This document shows positions 8,122-17,582 of a stretch of 64,000 nucleotides of DNA, piece by piece. How positions within the stretch are numbered: the first letter of the stretch is position 1; every line of letters starts with the position of its first letter. Under the pieces are notes generated by a model, which saw only the letters and a program-made list of their open reading frames with translations, was not told the origin of the DNA and made no database searches. The stretch comes from Vibrio casei (GTDB taxonomy: Bacteria; Pseudomonadota; Gammaproteobacteria; Enterobacterales; Vibrionaceae), in the NCBI RefSeq assembly GCF_002218025.2, contig NZ_AP018681.1, forward strand, positions 1 through 64,000, written 5' to 3'. A program made the translations under genes and the position numbers.

Positions 8122-8297
8122 GGTGCCATTAACCGATAAATGTTGGCTATTTAATGAGCACACCATGAATGAAGAGAAGGGGATCTCCAAGCATCAAGTT
8201 GATAGCGGTGATTGTTTTGCGAGGAATTTCTCTTTTTGACCTTATCCTCACATTGCAGTGCAAATATTAAGGCTAAGATCAAAGACGAATCAAACGG

Positions 8298-9692
8298 CTA
8301 AGCGGTTTGAATAGTAAGATTATTGAGCCATTTTTTCTTTAAGTAACGAGTAAAACATAAAGATAGCTTAACAATTTCTTCTGAAATCATAAGTAGATAT
8401 ACCCAAGCAAAACTTAGCTCTGCTACAAAAGCTCCGTAAGCGGTTAAAGGAATACCCACCATCCACATTGCGATGAAATCCATACGTAAACAAAAATGGT
8501 TTTCACCACCAGCGCGTAGAATACCATTGATGATCAACATATTTAGCATACGAATAATGATAGCAAAACTCATGACAGTAAAAGCAGGGTCGGCAATACC
8601 ATTAAAGTTTGGGCTGTCTAAGTCAAGAAACGCGATGACGTTATCGCGTTGTAGTAACATAATGCCACAGGCTACGATACCCATCGCTATGATCGATTTT
8701 ATAAAAAACTGAGACATGGCTTGAGCTTGTAAGTATTCATCGCGCCCGAGTGATTGTCCGAGTATGACGGAGCATGCTACCGAAATCCCCATAAAAATGG
8801 CGTAGCATAACCCTTCAAAAGGCCCAATCATGCTATAAACAGCGAGCTCGGTGGTGCCCATATGTCCGTAGATCGTTTGGTAAGTTAGTGTCCCGAATGC
8901 CCATAACACAGCATTCGCCGCATTTGGAATGGCGAGTCGTTTATAGGATTGCCATAAACGAGGGTTATTGATTTGATATCCGCTGATAATAAGCCAATTT
9001 TTTTGATATTTTAAGGTACCGTAAATTAAGCCCACTTGTATGGCTCGTGAGATGGTAGTAGAAAGCGCGGCTCCTGCTACTCCCATCGCCGGCACACCAA
9101 ACCCTCCGTGAATTAACCAAAAGTTGAGGCCAATATTGATGGCGATAGTGATAGCGGCCAATATTAATGGCAAAACCGCATTACCACTGGAACGTAAACT
9201 CGCTTCTGCTGTAATCACCCAATGAGTCAGCATTAATAACGGTAGGCTATACAATAAGTAGTCTGCGCCTTGTTGGATCACAAGGACATCATCGGTTTGA
9301 ATGCGCATGATCTGCGATCCAAATCCCACCATTAATAGCGTGACAGGGATCATGATCAATGACCCAAATTTTAAGGACATCATACTGACCGTTTTGGCGG
9401 TAGCTTTATCGTCTCGCCCCCAATATTGGGAAACTAAAGTACCGGTTGCGGTTGCCAATGCGGCCATGATCATGATCGCAACAAAATGCCAACGTGAGGC
9501 TATTCCCACTGCGGCAGTTGCCGTTTGGCCAAAATCACTCACCATTAATACATCGGCCAAGGCTAGAATTGCGACGAGTGCACTTTGTAGAGCGACCGGA
9601 AAAGCCAATTTTATCACTCTTGAAAACAACCGAGGCGGTAAGTGTGATATGGGTGGATTGGTTTGAGTACAAGAGTGTGGTTGAATGGACAT
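8298..9692 (-). CDS. MATE-family multidrug/Na+ antiporter
   Basis: The 464-residue product has about twelve hydrophobic segments in two similar halves, typical of MATE (NorM/DinF-like) exporters that expel cationic drugs in exchange for Na+ or H+. Family landmarks are KLAFPVALQSALVAILALAD near residues 28-47 and GTLVSQYWGRDDKATAK near 83-99. The substrate is unknown. It starts at ATG 9692 after GAGGA. It is divergent from the AraC-type gene at 9746 with a gap of only 53 bp, so that regulator probably controls it. Confidence 0.88.
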   Translation of the reverse strand: MSIQPHSCTQTNPPISHLPPRLFSRVIKLAFPVALQSALVAILALADVLMVSDFGQTATAAVGIASRWHFVAIMIMAALATATGTLVSQYWGRDDKATAKTVSMMSLKFGSLIMIPVTLLMVGFGSQIMRIQTDDVLVIQQGADYLLYSLPLLMLTHWVITAEASLRSSGNAVLPLILAAITIAINIGLNFWLIHGGFGVPAMGVAGAALSTTISRAIQVGLIYGTLKYQKNWLIISGYQINNPRLWQSYKRLAIPNAANAVLWAFGTLTYQTIYGHMGTTELAVYSMIGPFEGLCYAIFMGISVACSVILGQSLGRDEYLQAQAMSQFFIKSIIAMGIVACGIMLLQRDNVIAFLDLDSPNFNGIADPAFTVMSFAIIIRMLNMLIINGILRAGGENHFCLRMDFIAMWMVGIPLTAYGAFVAELSFAWVYLLMISEEIVKLSLCFTRYLKKKWLNNLTIQTA

Positions 9693-9745
9693 AGGGCGAT
9701 CCTCACGGTAAGTCGCAAATATAAAAGAGCTTTGGGTTAATCAAC

Positions 9746-10630
9746 ATGTTTGAAATCACGAAAAACCTGTGTGAATCCGTCATTGAACAAGAGTTGCTCA
9801 ATCGTCATTGGCAAGATGAAGTGTATTTAGCCGAGGCTTGTAAAGAGCGTTTTATCGTGTCTTCCGAGATCCCTGAGTTGATAATGGAAGAAATCTCGAT
9901 GGCTGGCCTAGGGGAGTTTTCTCAGGGTTATTCTGTAGAACGACGTGAACCTGAGATACACACTATTTTATTTACGCTTGAAGGTGGTGGATGCTTAACC
10001 ACTCGCCATGGAATACAACAGATACAATCGAACACCGTCACCGTATTGCCTCAGGGGATGCCATTTCGATTTGAATTGGGCGAGCAGCCATATTGGAAGA
10101 TGGCTTGGATTTTATTGCCACCGGTTTCTAAATGGCGACAAATTGAAGGCAGCCTACAGCGTGTAGAGCAGACACATTTATGCGAATCGGTATGGTCGTT
10201 ATTAAACTTAACACATCAAGAAATACAGGGGAGGACGACATTTAGACAATTGCTTTTAAGCGAATTAACCCGTGTGATGCTTGGCTCGACCGATGTGCAT
10301 CCGTCCAATGCTTCGATGCGCGTGCACAGTGTGTTTAACCAAGTAGAAGCGCAACTGCACTTGCCGTGGACGGTTAAAGAAATCGCCAAACGTAGTTTTT
10401 TGAGTGAAGAGCAATTAAATAGAATTTCAAAGCAACTGTATGATCAAAGTCCAAGTCAGCGTTTGATCCGGTTAAGAATGGAAAAAGCTTTGGATCTGCT
10501 TCACCATCGAGATTGGAGTATTACCATGATCGCTCATCGTTTGGGTTATCCTGATCCTTATAATTTCACGCATCGTTTTCGGAAAAGGTATGGCATGTCG
10601 CCAAGAGACTACCGTAAAAATAAACTATGA
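9746..10630 (+). CDS. AraC-family transcriptional regulator
   Basis: The 294-residue protein has an N-terminal cupin-like sensor domain (about 50-115, with TILFTLEGGGCLTTRHG) and a C-terminal AraC DNA-binding domain with two helix-turn-helix units (about 195-292). The final signature is MIAHRLGYPDPYNFTHRFRK then YGMSPRDYR. Its short divergent spacing from the MATE gene suggests that it controls that exporter. The effector is unknown. Confidence 0.88.
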   Translation: MFEITKNLCESVIEQELLNRHWQDEVYLAEACKERFIVSSEIPELIMEEISMAGLGEFSQGYSVERREPEIHTILFTLEGGGCLTTRHGIQQIQSNTVTVLPQGMPFRFELGEQPYWKMAWILLPPVSKWRQIEGSLQRVEQTHLCESVWSLLNLTHQEIQGRTTFRQLLLSELTRVMLGSTDVHPSNASMRVHSVFNQVEAQLHLPWTVKEIAKRSFLSEEQLNRISKQLYDQSPSQRLIRLRMEKALDLLHHRDWSITMIAHRLGYPDPYNFTHRFRKRYGMSPRDYRKNKL

Positions 10631-10669
10631 GTATGTGTAGAGAGTCGTGCTATTTACTTCATCTAGCTA

Positions 10670-10697
10670 CACCAGCGAAGCAACACCAACGAAGCAA
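10670..10697 (+). repeat. Short tandem repeat
   Basis: ACACCAGCGAAGCA is followed directly by ACACCAACGAAGCA with one mismatch. It lies between the AraC-type gene and the IS3 element. No function is suggested. Confidence 0.5.
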
Positions 10698-10797
10698 TAT
10701 TTTCTCTTTACCAATGAAAATACTTGTCACTAAGATTTAACTATCCTCAAGTGTGTCATATACGGTGTTTGTCAAACTAGTTGTCGCGATCACTACG

Positions 10798-11847
10798 TTA
10801 TGCACTCTCAGCCTTGACACTATTTTGTTCAGGGTTTAAGTACACTTCTTTTGGTAAATCCCAATTACGGATATTACCGCTCCAGCGCTCAGGGTGAGCA
10901 TCTTTAGCACCTTGATAAACTTCTTTTCTATTAGCCAATATGTCACCCGCTAATCCTGAATGCCTTTGATGTGGGCTGACGTATTTGATGCCACTATGTT
11001 TGTGGTTAAAATTATACCAGTGGCTAAATTTCAACACCCAACTACGCGCCTCATCAATTGTTGAAAACCCTTTATACGGATAGTCAGGGCGATATTTACA
11101 CGTTTTAAATATCGACTCAGCATAAGCATTATCATTGCTCACCCTAGGACGATTAAAAGACGACACGACACCTAAACTATAAAGTGTTTCAAGCATTGAT
11201 GAGCCTTTCATTGGGCTTCCATTATCCGAATGCAGTACCAGAGGATTATCTTTAACTCCTTCTTTTAAATGAGCTTTCTTAATTAATATTGATGCATTTT
11301 CTGCTGATTCGTCATCATGAATTTCCCATCCAACAATCTTTCGACTAAATATATCGAGTATCAAATATAAATAAAAATGCAGCCCTTTAGCGGGGCCTGG
11401 TAACCAAGTAATATCCCAACACCACACTTGGTTTGGCCCTGTAGCACAGTGTGTCGTCGGTACTTTTCTCTCTTTTATCTGACTACGTCCGCGAGCGTTT
11501 TGCTGTTTTTCTTCATGAAGAACACGATAATATGTTGATTCAGAAGCAAGATAAATACCCTCATCTGCTAATGTAGGGACGATTTGGCTTGGTGGTAAGC
11601 TCTTAAAATCATCGCTATTAACGATGGCTAATATGTTATCTCTCTCTGCTTTTGATAGCTTATTTTTTGGCTCAGGGCGCTGAGATATTGGTCTACCATC
11701 TGTTTTTATGTTCCCGTCAACAGTCCAACGTTGATACGTCCGGACACTGATCCCAAGTTCACGGCAAGCTTTAAACTTTGGCGCACCAGAACTCACAGCT
11801 TCATTAACTAGTTTAACTGCTTGAATGCGAGCTGAGTCGAGGATCAT
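10798..11847 (-). CDS. IS3-family transposase OrfB (DDE integrase core)
   Basis: The 349-residue protein has an N-terminal helix-turn-helix (about 20-42, CRELGISVRTYQRW) and an rve catalytic core. The acidic triad is visible as D145 (WCWDITW), D208 (LHSDNG) and E244 (NAYAESIFK); the D-35-E spacing is exact. It catalyses cut-out and integration of the element. The start overlaps the orfA stop as ATGA, so translation is probably coupled instead of using the usual -1 frameshift fusion. Confidence 0.93.
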   Translation of the reverse strand: MILDSARIQAVKLVNEAVSSGAPKFKACRELGISVRTYQRWTVDGNIKTDGRPISQRPEPKNKLSKAERDNILAIVNSDDFKSLPPSQIVPTLADEGIYLASESTYYRVLHEEKQQNARGRSQIKERKVPTTHCATGPNQVWCWDITWLPGPAKGLHFYLYLILDIFSRKIVGWEIHDDESAENASILIKKAHLKEGVKDNPLVLHSDNGSPMKGSSMLETLYSLGVVSSFNRPRVSNDNAYAESIFKTCKYRPDYPYKGFSTIDEARSWVLKFSHWYNFNHKHSGIKYVSPHQRHSGLAGDILANRKEVYQGAKDAHPERWSGNIRNWDLPKEVYLNPEQNSVKAESA

Positions 11848-12341
11848 TCGTCCTCGGCTTCCCCCCAGATCGCATTTGCTTTTTTTCTTAACACCAATAG
11901 TGCTGCGGTTTCAGCGAGTGCCTTATCTTTTCGACGTAGCTCCTTTTCTAATTGATTGATCTGTTTTTTATCTTTCTTTGTTTCGGTGGAGAAGGCTTTT
12001 TCTTGCTCTTTAACGTTAGCGTTTGCATCTATACACGCATTTCGCCAAGCCGATACTTGTTCCACATAAAGACCTTTGCCTCGACAATATTCCGCTAACT
12101 CAGCTTGATTTAAAGAGGCTGTTTCCAACACGACTGAGAATTTATTTGCTGATGACCACTGCTCAGCATTCTTTCCATCACCTGGCACTAAATGCCCCTT
12201 ATCAATTGCTTGTTTTCGCCAATTATACAAGGTTGATTCACCAATCCCCATCTCGATTGATAATTGGGCTATTGCTATATTATTTGGAGGCATCATCTTC
12301 TGAAGAGCCGACTCTTTGCTTTGCGCTGAATAATGTTTCAT
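11844..12341 (-). CDS. IS3-family transposase OrfA (DNA-binding)
   Basis: The 165-residue protein has a helix-turn-helix of the transposase_8 type near residues 20-45 (IAQLSIEMGIGESTLYNWRK), a second similar segment (LAEYCRGKGLYVEQVSAWRN), and a C-terminal leucine-rich coiled coil (KDKKQINQLEKELRRKDKAL) ready for OrfA-OrfB interaction. The ATG at 12341 has a good GGAG site; a longer extension to 12419 would start outside the inverted repeat and is not credible. Confidence 0.85.
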   Translation of the reverse strand: MKHYSAQSKESALQKMMPPNNIAIAQLSIEMGIGESTLYNWRKQAIDKGHLVPGDGKNAEQWSSANKFSVVLETASLNQAELAEYCRGKGLYVEQVSAWRNACIDANANVKEQEKAFSTETKKDKKQINQLEKELRRKDKALAETAALLVLRKKANAIWGEAEDE

Positions 12342-12399
12342 TGTTACTCCACGCCCTCTGTTTAATGGTTGAATATTAAGCGCGACAACTAGTCTGACA

Positions 12400-12676
12400 G
12401 AGAGGGTATATGGACCCACCCAGTTTGCAAGTGATTTTGAGCAGTTAATAAAATAGTCATTGCCTTCATATATTCGGCTTATTTATTGGGCATTAATCCC
12501 ATAGCCTGGATGCAATCTGCTTCTACTTAACTTTATCATTCCGGCGGCTTCTTCGAGCCAATGACAAGGATAGTTTTTAAGTAGCACAGTTTAACTGTCT
12601 ATTATCCGTTCAAACTCATTTCGCAACTGATGGTGAGCGTTGTAACTCTATATTTGTATCGCTTTTTCTTTATTAC
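12400..12676. other. Non-coding segment between IS3 and the IS110-type gene
   Basis: No reading frame is supported in these 277 bp. By position it is the 3' non-coding end of the decayed IS110-type element. IS110-family elements carry a structured bridge RNA in a non-coding end, so a remnant may lie here. No terminal repeat was identified. Confidence 0.35.
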
Positions 12677-13778
12677 TTAGAGGTAATTTACTTGGTATTC
12701 TTCATCTTTGCTGATGACAGCCCAGACTATTCTGGCCAATTTATTGGCTACTGCAATACATGCTTGATTATAGTGCTTTTCTTTCTTGAGTTTTTGAGCC
12801 CATAGGCTCAATCTATCGTTTTTACCTTCACAGTTTTTTAAAACTGTTCTGGCTCCGTGATTAAGCAAGGTTCGCAAGTAAGGGTTACCTCGTTTTGTTA
12901 TTCCTAACAAAACGCTCTTTCCTCCCGTTGAATTCTGTTTTGGAACCAATCCACACCAAGCTGAAAAATGACGGCTATTATTGAAATTATTCCCATCGCC
13001 TATTGCTCCATAAAGAGCGGCTGCGGTAATTGGCCCAATGCCCACAACCGTTTGAGCTCGAAGGCAGATGTCATTCAACTTAGAGACTTCTTCTACTTTT
13101 TTATCATGTCCCTTAATTACCTCATCTAACTGAAGCAATTCTTCGTATAACTCTAAGAATAAAGAGCGGCTGGAAGCGGTTAAAGTATTCTCGGCATCTT
13201 CTTAGAAACTCAGGTAATGCTTTTCTTAACGCTGCTTTTCCCAAAGATGGGATAACTAAGCCATATTCGGCAAGTAATCCACGGATTTGATTACTGAGTT
13301 GTACTCGATTTTGAACATGCCTATCCCGAATACGTAATAACATTTGTGCGTCTTGTTGCTCAATCGATTTGATTGGCATGAATGTCATATTACTTCGCTG
13401 AGTCGCCTCCGCTATTGCTTCAGCATCATTAAAGTCGTTTTTATTTTTTCTTCGATAAGGCATCACATATTGTGGTGCTATCAATTTCACCTCGTGGCCG
13501 AATTCGGTAAATTTTCTTCCCCAATGGTTGGCACTTCCACAAGATTCAATCACCACAACAGTTGGCTCTAATGTACTAAAGAATGGCAATAATTCAGAGC
13601 GGGACAGAATCCGTTTTTTGACTTTCTTTCCCGCTTGATTATTCCAGCCGAGCCTAAGCGAGAGCGGGAATCTCATACAGCGCGCTTCGAGTAGATACCG
13701 GATAACTCGTGCCTCGTTTCCGGCATGACGGTTGTTGGATATTTCTAATATTACTGGATAGATCTTAAACTCATTCAT
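12677..13778 (-). pseudogene. Decayed IS110-family transposase
   Basis: Two reading frames (13122-13778 and 12677-13138) together form one IS110-type transposase. The N-terminal part keeps the second and later acidic residues (VVIESCGSANHWGRKF, KNDFNDAEAIAEA) of the DEDD domain. The C-terminal part keeps the transposase_20 block VVGIGPITAAALYGAIGDG. Two lesions are visible. A one-base insertion near 13200 shifts the frame after KALPEFL. Near the start, about 35 residues are replaced by translated repeat DNA (see 13639-13735), which removes the first catalytic Asp. The gene cannot be active. Confidence 0.88.
13639..13735. repeat. Dispersed Vibrio-type intergenic repeat inside the transposase gene
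   Basis: Two modules are adjacent. Module A (13639-13677) has ATTCCAGCCGAGCC and GAGAGCGGGAATCTC. Module B (13681-13735) has GTAGATACCGGATAACTCG, CCTCGTTTCCGGCATGACG and GTTGG. Both recur near 46708-46927, in the opposite order, and a remnant of module A is at 23864. The copy interrupts the IS110-type reading frame without a stop codon, so it reads through as foreign residues. Confidence 0.85.
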
Positions 13779-13824
13779 GTCCAAAAATCAGTTAAAAGCA
13801 TTGCCTCCCAGCATCAACAGGGAT

Positions 13825-13858
13825 AAAAATGCCCTGAACTTTGTTAAGCTCAGGGCGT
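13825..13858 (-). terminator. menB terminator
   Basis: GCCCTGA (13831-13837) and TCAGGGC (13850-13856) pair across a short A/T-rich loop. On the minus strand the stem runs into ATTTTT. It lies 27 bases after the menB stop. Confidence 0.85.
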
Positions 13859-13884
13859 TGTTTTATCTAGGCTAACTAAAAGAA

Positions 13885-14787
13885 TTAATAGTGATATGGA
13901 AACTTAGAGAAATCTTTTGGGCGTTTTTCTAAGAAAGAATCACGGCCTTCGCGTGCTTCGTCAGTACCATAAGCAAGACGAGTGGCTTCTCCTGCAAAGA
14001 GTTGTTGTCCAACCATGCCATCATCGGTCATGTTCAAACCAAATTTCATCATACGCAGTGCCGTTGGGGATTTTTGGCAAATGATCTTACCCCATTCCAG
14101 TGCTTCTTTTTCAAGATCGGCATGAGGCACGACTTTATTCACCATGCCCATTTCAAATGCATCTTGCGCGCTGTAATCTAAACCTAAAAAGAAGATCTCA
14201 CGGGCTTTTTTCTGGCCAACCATTTTGGCTAAGTAAGCTGAACCATAGCCAGAGTCAAAGCTAGCAACATCTAAATCGGTTTGTTTAAAGATGGCATGTT
14301 CTTTAGAAGCGATGGTCATATCACAAACAACATGAAGTGAATGGCCACCACCGGCCGCCCAGCCAGGCACTACTGCAATCACCGCTTTTGGCATGAACCG
14401 TATTAACCGTTGTACTTCAAGGATATGTAAGCGTCCAAGCGCGGCAGGGTCGACTTGATCTTGAGGCATACCTTCATATTTATAACCATCTTTACCGCGA
14501 ATACGTTGATCACCACCGGAGCAGAATGCCCAACCACCATCGCGTGCACTAGGCCCATTACCTGTAATTAAAACACAGCCGACATCGCTCCACATACGAG
14601 CATGTTCAAGAGCGCAGAATAATTCATCTACGGTTTTCGGACGAAAAGCATTGCGACATTCCGGGCGGTGAAAGGCGATTCGAACCACGCCCGCATCGAC
14701 TGACCGGTGGTAGGTGATGTCCTCAAAAGAAAAGCCTTCGACTTCTTGCCAATCTTCAGGATTAAAAATATCAGAAACGTTATTCAT
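13885..14787 (-). CDS. menB: 1,4-dihydroxy-2-naphthoyl-CoA synthase MenB
   Basis: MenB closes the ring of o-succinylbenzoyl-CoA to give dihydroxynaphthoyl-CoA in menaquinone synthesis. The 300-residue crotonase-fold protein has the MenB signature FCSGGDQRIRGKDGYKYEG (about 88-106), the oxyanion-hole region VPGWAAGGGHSLHVVCDMTI (about 140-160) and SFDSGYGSAYLAKMVGQKKA (about 176-195). The N-terminal extension suits the longer MenB subgroup. No other men gene is in the window, so it stands alone, away from the usual men operon. Whether it is the only copy in the genome cannot be told here. Confidence 0.92.
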   Translation of the reverse strand: MNNVSDIFNPEDWQEVEGFSFEDITYHRSVDAGVVRIAFHRPECRNAFRPKTVDELFCALEHARMWSDVGCVLITGNGPSARDGGWAFCSGGDQRIRGKDGYKYEGMPQDQVDPAALGRLHILEVQRLIRFMPKAVIAVVPGWAAGGGHSLHVVCDMTIASKEHAIFKQTDLDVASFDSGYGSAYLAKMVGQKKAREIFFLGLDYSAQDAFEMGMVNKVVPHADLEKEALEWGKIICQKSPTALRMMKFGLNMTDDGMVGQQLFAGEATRLAYGTDEAREGRDSFLEKRPKDFSKFPYHY

Positions 14788-14847
14788 GATGACAAACCTT
14801 TATTTTTTCTGGGTATATGCGATGACGTTAAGTGTATACCCTATGGA

Positions 14848-16245
14848 TTAATCTTGATCGATTTCAGTCGCTAAAGTTTGTTTTTTTAGCGCAAATAAGG
14901 TGATGAACATGGCGATAAGTGCCATGACAGCCATGAGTAAGTAAATAGAATTAAATCCGCTGGCTAAAGCTTGTGGGCTATAATCGGCGAGGCTAGATTC
15001 TTTGGCTACACCATTATGATTTAAGCTTAATTGGAAAACTGTTGAACATGCGGCAACACCAATAGCACCACCAAGTTCCCGACCAAAGTTAAATAAAGAC
15101 ATCCCAATTCCTCTGTCTTTTGGTGGAAGCACGTTTTGTACGACGACGCCTAATGCGGGTAAAGTGAAGCCAATGCCAAGCCCTGATAATCCAAGTGCAA
15201 CGGCAGGGAAAAGGTGATTTTGAATCATCGCAAAGCTGACGGCTGCTAAAAAGAAACCAAACAAAGCATAGCGCTTATATTCACCTGATTTATTCACTAA
15301 CTTACCGCCACAGTAAGCACCGAGAGTAATGCTTATCATGAAAATAACCATGATTTCGCCACTTGCTGAGGCCGATAATCCTTTTTGCCACTGCATTTGC
15401 ATGGGTAAATACACCAAAATGGCAAACATCAGTAATTGTGAGCAAAGAATTAATACAATGCAGACCAAATAATTTGGCAGTTTGGCGAGGCGGGCTGGCA
15501 GCATGGGATCGGAGACTCGTCTTTCAACAATGATGAGCAATAAAATGGAAGCGATAAAAGCGCCTCCAGTCCAAGATATTGGCAACTCAGCTTCTGGTGA
15601 CAAAAGCAGTAATAAGCTGGTGGAACAGATCATTAACATCATGGCACCAAGCCAATCGAATTTTGAATCTCGCTTTTTATTAAGATGAGCTAAATTGCGT
15701 CGAATTAAAAAGACTGCGATCAACCCTAATGGAATATTAATCCAAAATACCCAGCGCCATGAAAGGTGTTCGGCAAAGTAACCGCCAAGTAAAGGGCCTG
15801 CAATGCTTGAAACGGCATATACCATTGAAATAAATCCTTGGTATTTACCGACTTCACGTGCTGGAATGCAATCGGCAATAACGGTAAAGGCGAGAGCGAT
15901 TAACCCCCCTCCACCAATACCTTGGATGACTCTTGAAATAATTAATGTCTGTAAGTCTTGTGCAAAGCCACAAGCGGCAGAACCAATAATGAATAAAGTA
16001 ATGCCAATGTACAGCATCCTGACACGACCAAGAATATCACTTAGTTTTCCATAAACTGGTAAAACGGCCGTTGCGGCAAGTAGATAGGCGGTTACGACCC
16101 AAGTAAGCGCATTACCGGCATTTAACGCATCGCCAATCATCGGCAGTGGTGTCGTAACGATACTTTTTTCTAACGATCCCAGAGCTATCACGAGTGCAAC
16201 ACTCATAAATATTTTTTGCGGGGAAACCATCTTCTGTTCAGTCAC
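14848..16245 (-). CDS. MFS multidrug exporter, EmrB/QacA (DHA2) type
   Basis: The 465-residue protein has about fourteen hydrophobic segments. The MFS motif A appears as GKLSDILGRVRMLYIG near residues 66-81, the antiporter motif as GIGGGGLIALAF near 109, and WRWVFWINIPLG near 163-174 is typical of DHA2 exporters. Such proteins export drugs or toxic amphiphiles using the proton gradient. It starts with GTG at 16245 after GAGGATAG, the only start with a good ribosome site. It lies 60 bp upstream of menB in the same direction, so co-transcription is possible. Confidence 0.88.
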   Translation of the reverse strand: MTEQKMVSPQKIFMSVALVIALGSLEKSIVTTPLPMIGDALNAGNALTWVVTAYLLAATAVLPVYGKLSDILGRVRMLYIGITLFIIGSAACGFAQDLQTLIISRVIQGIGGGGLIALAFTVIADCIPAREVGKYQGFISMVYAVSSIAGPLLGGYFAEHLSWRWVFWINIPLGLIAVFLIRRNLAHLNKKRDSKFDWLGAMMLMICSTSLLLLLSPEAELPISWTGGAFIASILLLIIVERRVSDPMLPARLAKLPNYLVCIVLILCSQLLMFAILVYLPMQMQWQKGLSASASGEIMVIFMISITLGAYCGGKLVNKSGEYKRYALFGFFLAAVSFAMIQNHLFPAVALGLSGLGIGFTLPALGVVVQNVLPPKDRGIGMSLFNFGRELGGAIGVAACSTVFQLSLNHNGVAKESSLADYSPQALASGFNSIYLLMAVMALIAMFITLFALKKQTLATEIDQD

Positions 16246-16305
16246 AATCTATCCTCGGAAGAGTTACACAACTGAAAAATAAAGACAGTTGGGAAAAGTA
16301 ATCAA

Positions 16306-16330
16306 ATAGAGCAGTATCTAACTGCTCTAT
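16306..16330 (-). terminator. gltS terminator
   Basis: ATAGAGCAGT and ACTGCTCTAT form a perfect 10-bp stem around ATCTA. On the minus strand a T-rich but broken tract follows. It lies 28 bases after the gltS stop. Confidence 0.7.
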
Positions 16331-16358
16331 TAAATATAACAATGAACGAGATCAAAGC

Positions 16359-17582
16359 TTAGCCAATAAACGATAAATAACCTTGAATGATAATTAAGTT
16401 AACAATATCGATAAAGAAAGCTCCCACGATGGGTACGACCATGAACGCTTGAGGTGAAGGACCATAGTGAGTGACTAATGACCCCATGTTCATGACCGCT
16501 GTTGGCGTTGCCCCTAAACCAAATCCACAATGTCCGCCTGTGATAACCGCAGCATCATAATTAGATCCCATAACTCTAAAGGTTACATTGTAAGCAAACA
16601 CCCCCAAAATAAGGGTTTGAACACATAAAATAACCAGTAGAGGAATTGCAAGAGAAAAAATCTCCCATAATTTAAGGCTCATTAATGCCATTGCCAAAAA
16701 CAGTGAAAGCGATACAGTACCAAGAATATCCACCGTATCGGTATTAAGCTTATATTTTCCCGTTAGCTCAAATAGGTTGGTAATGATCACACCAAGAAAT
16801 AGAGCATAAACAAAATCAGGAATTTTCATCCAACTAATTTGCAGAGTATTGACCCATTGCTCCATATAAATGGCACCAACCACACACACGAGCATGGTTG
16901 CTAAGGTTTCAATGACACGATAGGCAGAGACATTGTCTTCTTCACGATCGTTATAAGTAACAACATCTGGGAAGGCATCGTGGTGCTTATCCCCTGCGCC
17001 GTATTCGGACATTAAATTGTGTTTTTGAATGCGTCTTTGAGCTACCGGACCACCAATAATACCCCCCATAATTAACCCAAAAGTGGCGGCGGCCATCGCA
17101 AACTCTAAGGTATTTAAGCCATATCTATCTTGGAAAGTACTTGCCCAAGCTGCACCAGTTCCATGTCCTCCTGATAAGGTAATTGAGCCTGCAACTAATC
17201 CGAGCAATGGATCAATCCCTAACATTTCAGCTAAGCCAACCCCTACCGCATTTTGAATAATAATATAAATTGATGCTACGCCAAGGAAGATAAAAACCTT
17301 CTTACCACCTTTCAACAATTGCGAGTAGCTAGCAGAGAGTCCAACAGTGGTAAAAAAGAGCAACATTAATGTGTGCTCAAGTGGCAGATCAAACTCTAAA
17401 GTAATGTGTTGAAAATGTAGAATAGTGATGATTGCCGCGACGATCAAGCCACCAACAATCGGCTCTGGCACTTTGTACTTTGTTAAAAATGGTACTTTAC
17501 TATTAATAAAGTGACCTAACAGCAAGACGAAAATCGCCAGTAAAAAAGACTCGATAGAACCAACAGGATAAACTGTATTCAT
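16359..17582 (-). CDS. gltS: Sodium/glutamate symporter GltS
   Basis: GltS imports glutamate with Na+ across the inner membrane. The 407-residue product is close to the family length (about 400) and has two inverted repeats of five helices with the conserved pore loops SGGHGTGAAW (about 136-145) and GGHCGFGLGATPTAVMNM (about 346-363). It starts at ATG 17582. The upstream region has a 9-bp inverted repeat at 17683-17708 that could be an operator. It is a single-gene unit with its own terminator. Confidence 0.94.
   Translation of the reverse strand: MNTVYPVGSIESFLLAIFVLLLGHFINSKVPFLTKYKVPEPIVGGLIVAAIITILHFQHITLEFDLPLEHTLMLLFFTTVGLSASYSQLLKGGKKVFIFLGVASIYIIIQNAVGVGLAEMLGIDPLLGLVAGSITLSGGHGTGAAWASTFQDRYGLNTLEFAMAAATFGLIMGGIIGGPVAQRRIQKHNLMSEYGAGDKHHDAFPDVVTYNDREEDNVSAYRVIETLATMLVCVVGAIYMEQWVNTLQISWMKIPDFVYALFLGVIITNLFELTGKYKLNTDTVDILGTVSLSLFLAMALMSLKLWEIFSLAIPLLVILCVQTLILGVFAYNVTFRVMGSNYDAAVITGGHCGFGLGATPTAVMNMGSLVTHYGPSPQAFMVVPIVGAFFIDIVNLIIIQGYLSFIG

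Larger units (their letters stand above)
10770..12399 (-). mobile_element. IS3-family insertion sequence, complete
   Basis: The element is 1630 bp. Its terminal inverted repeats are TGTCAAACTAGTTGTCGCG (10770-10788) and its near-exact complement (12381-12399), matching at 18 of 19 positions and starting with TG as in the IS3 family. It carries orfA and orfB, whose junction is an ATGA overlap. The flanking bases (GTT on the left, GAG on the right) do not form the expected 3-4 bp target duplication, so one flank may have been lost after insertion. Confidence 0.92.

Noticed and set aside
9345..9362. GATCATGATCAA resembling an RctB site
   Set aside because: It lies inside the MATE gene and lacks the TTC tail of the 12-mers.
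12023..12379. 118-residue frame antisense to IS3 orfA
   Set aside because: It is the shadow of orfA, which has a clear HTH and ribosome site.
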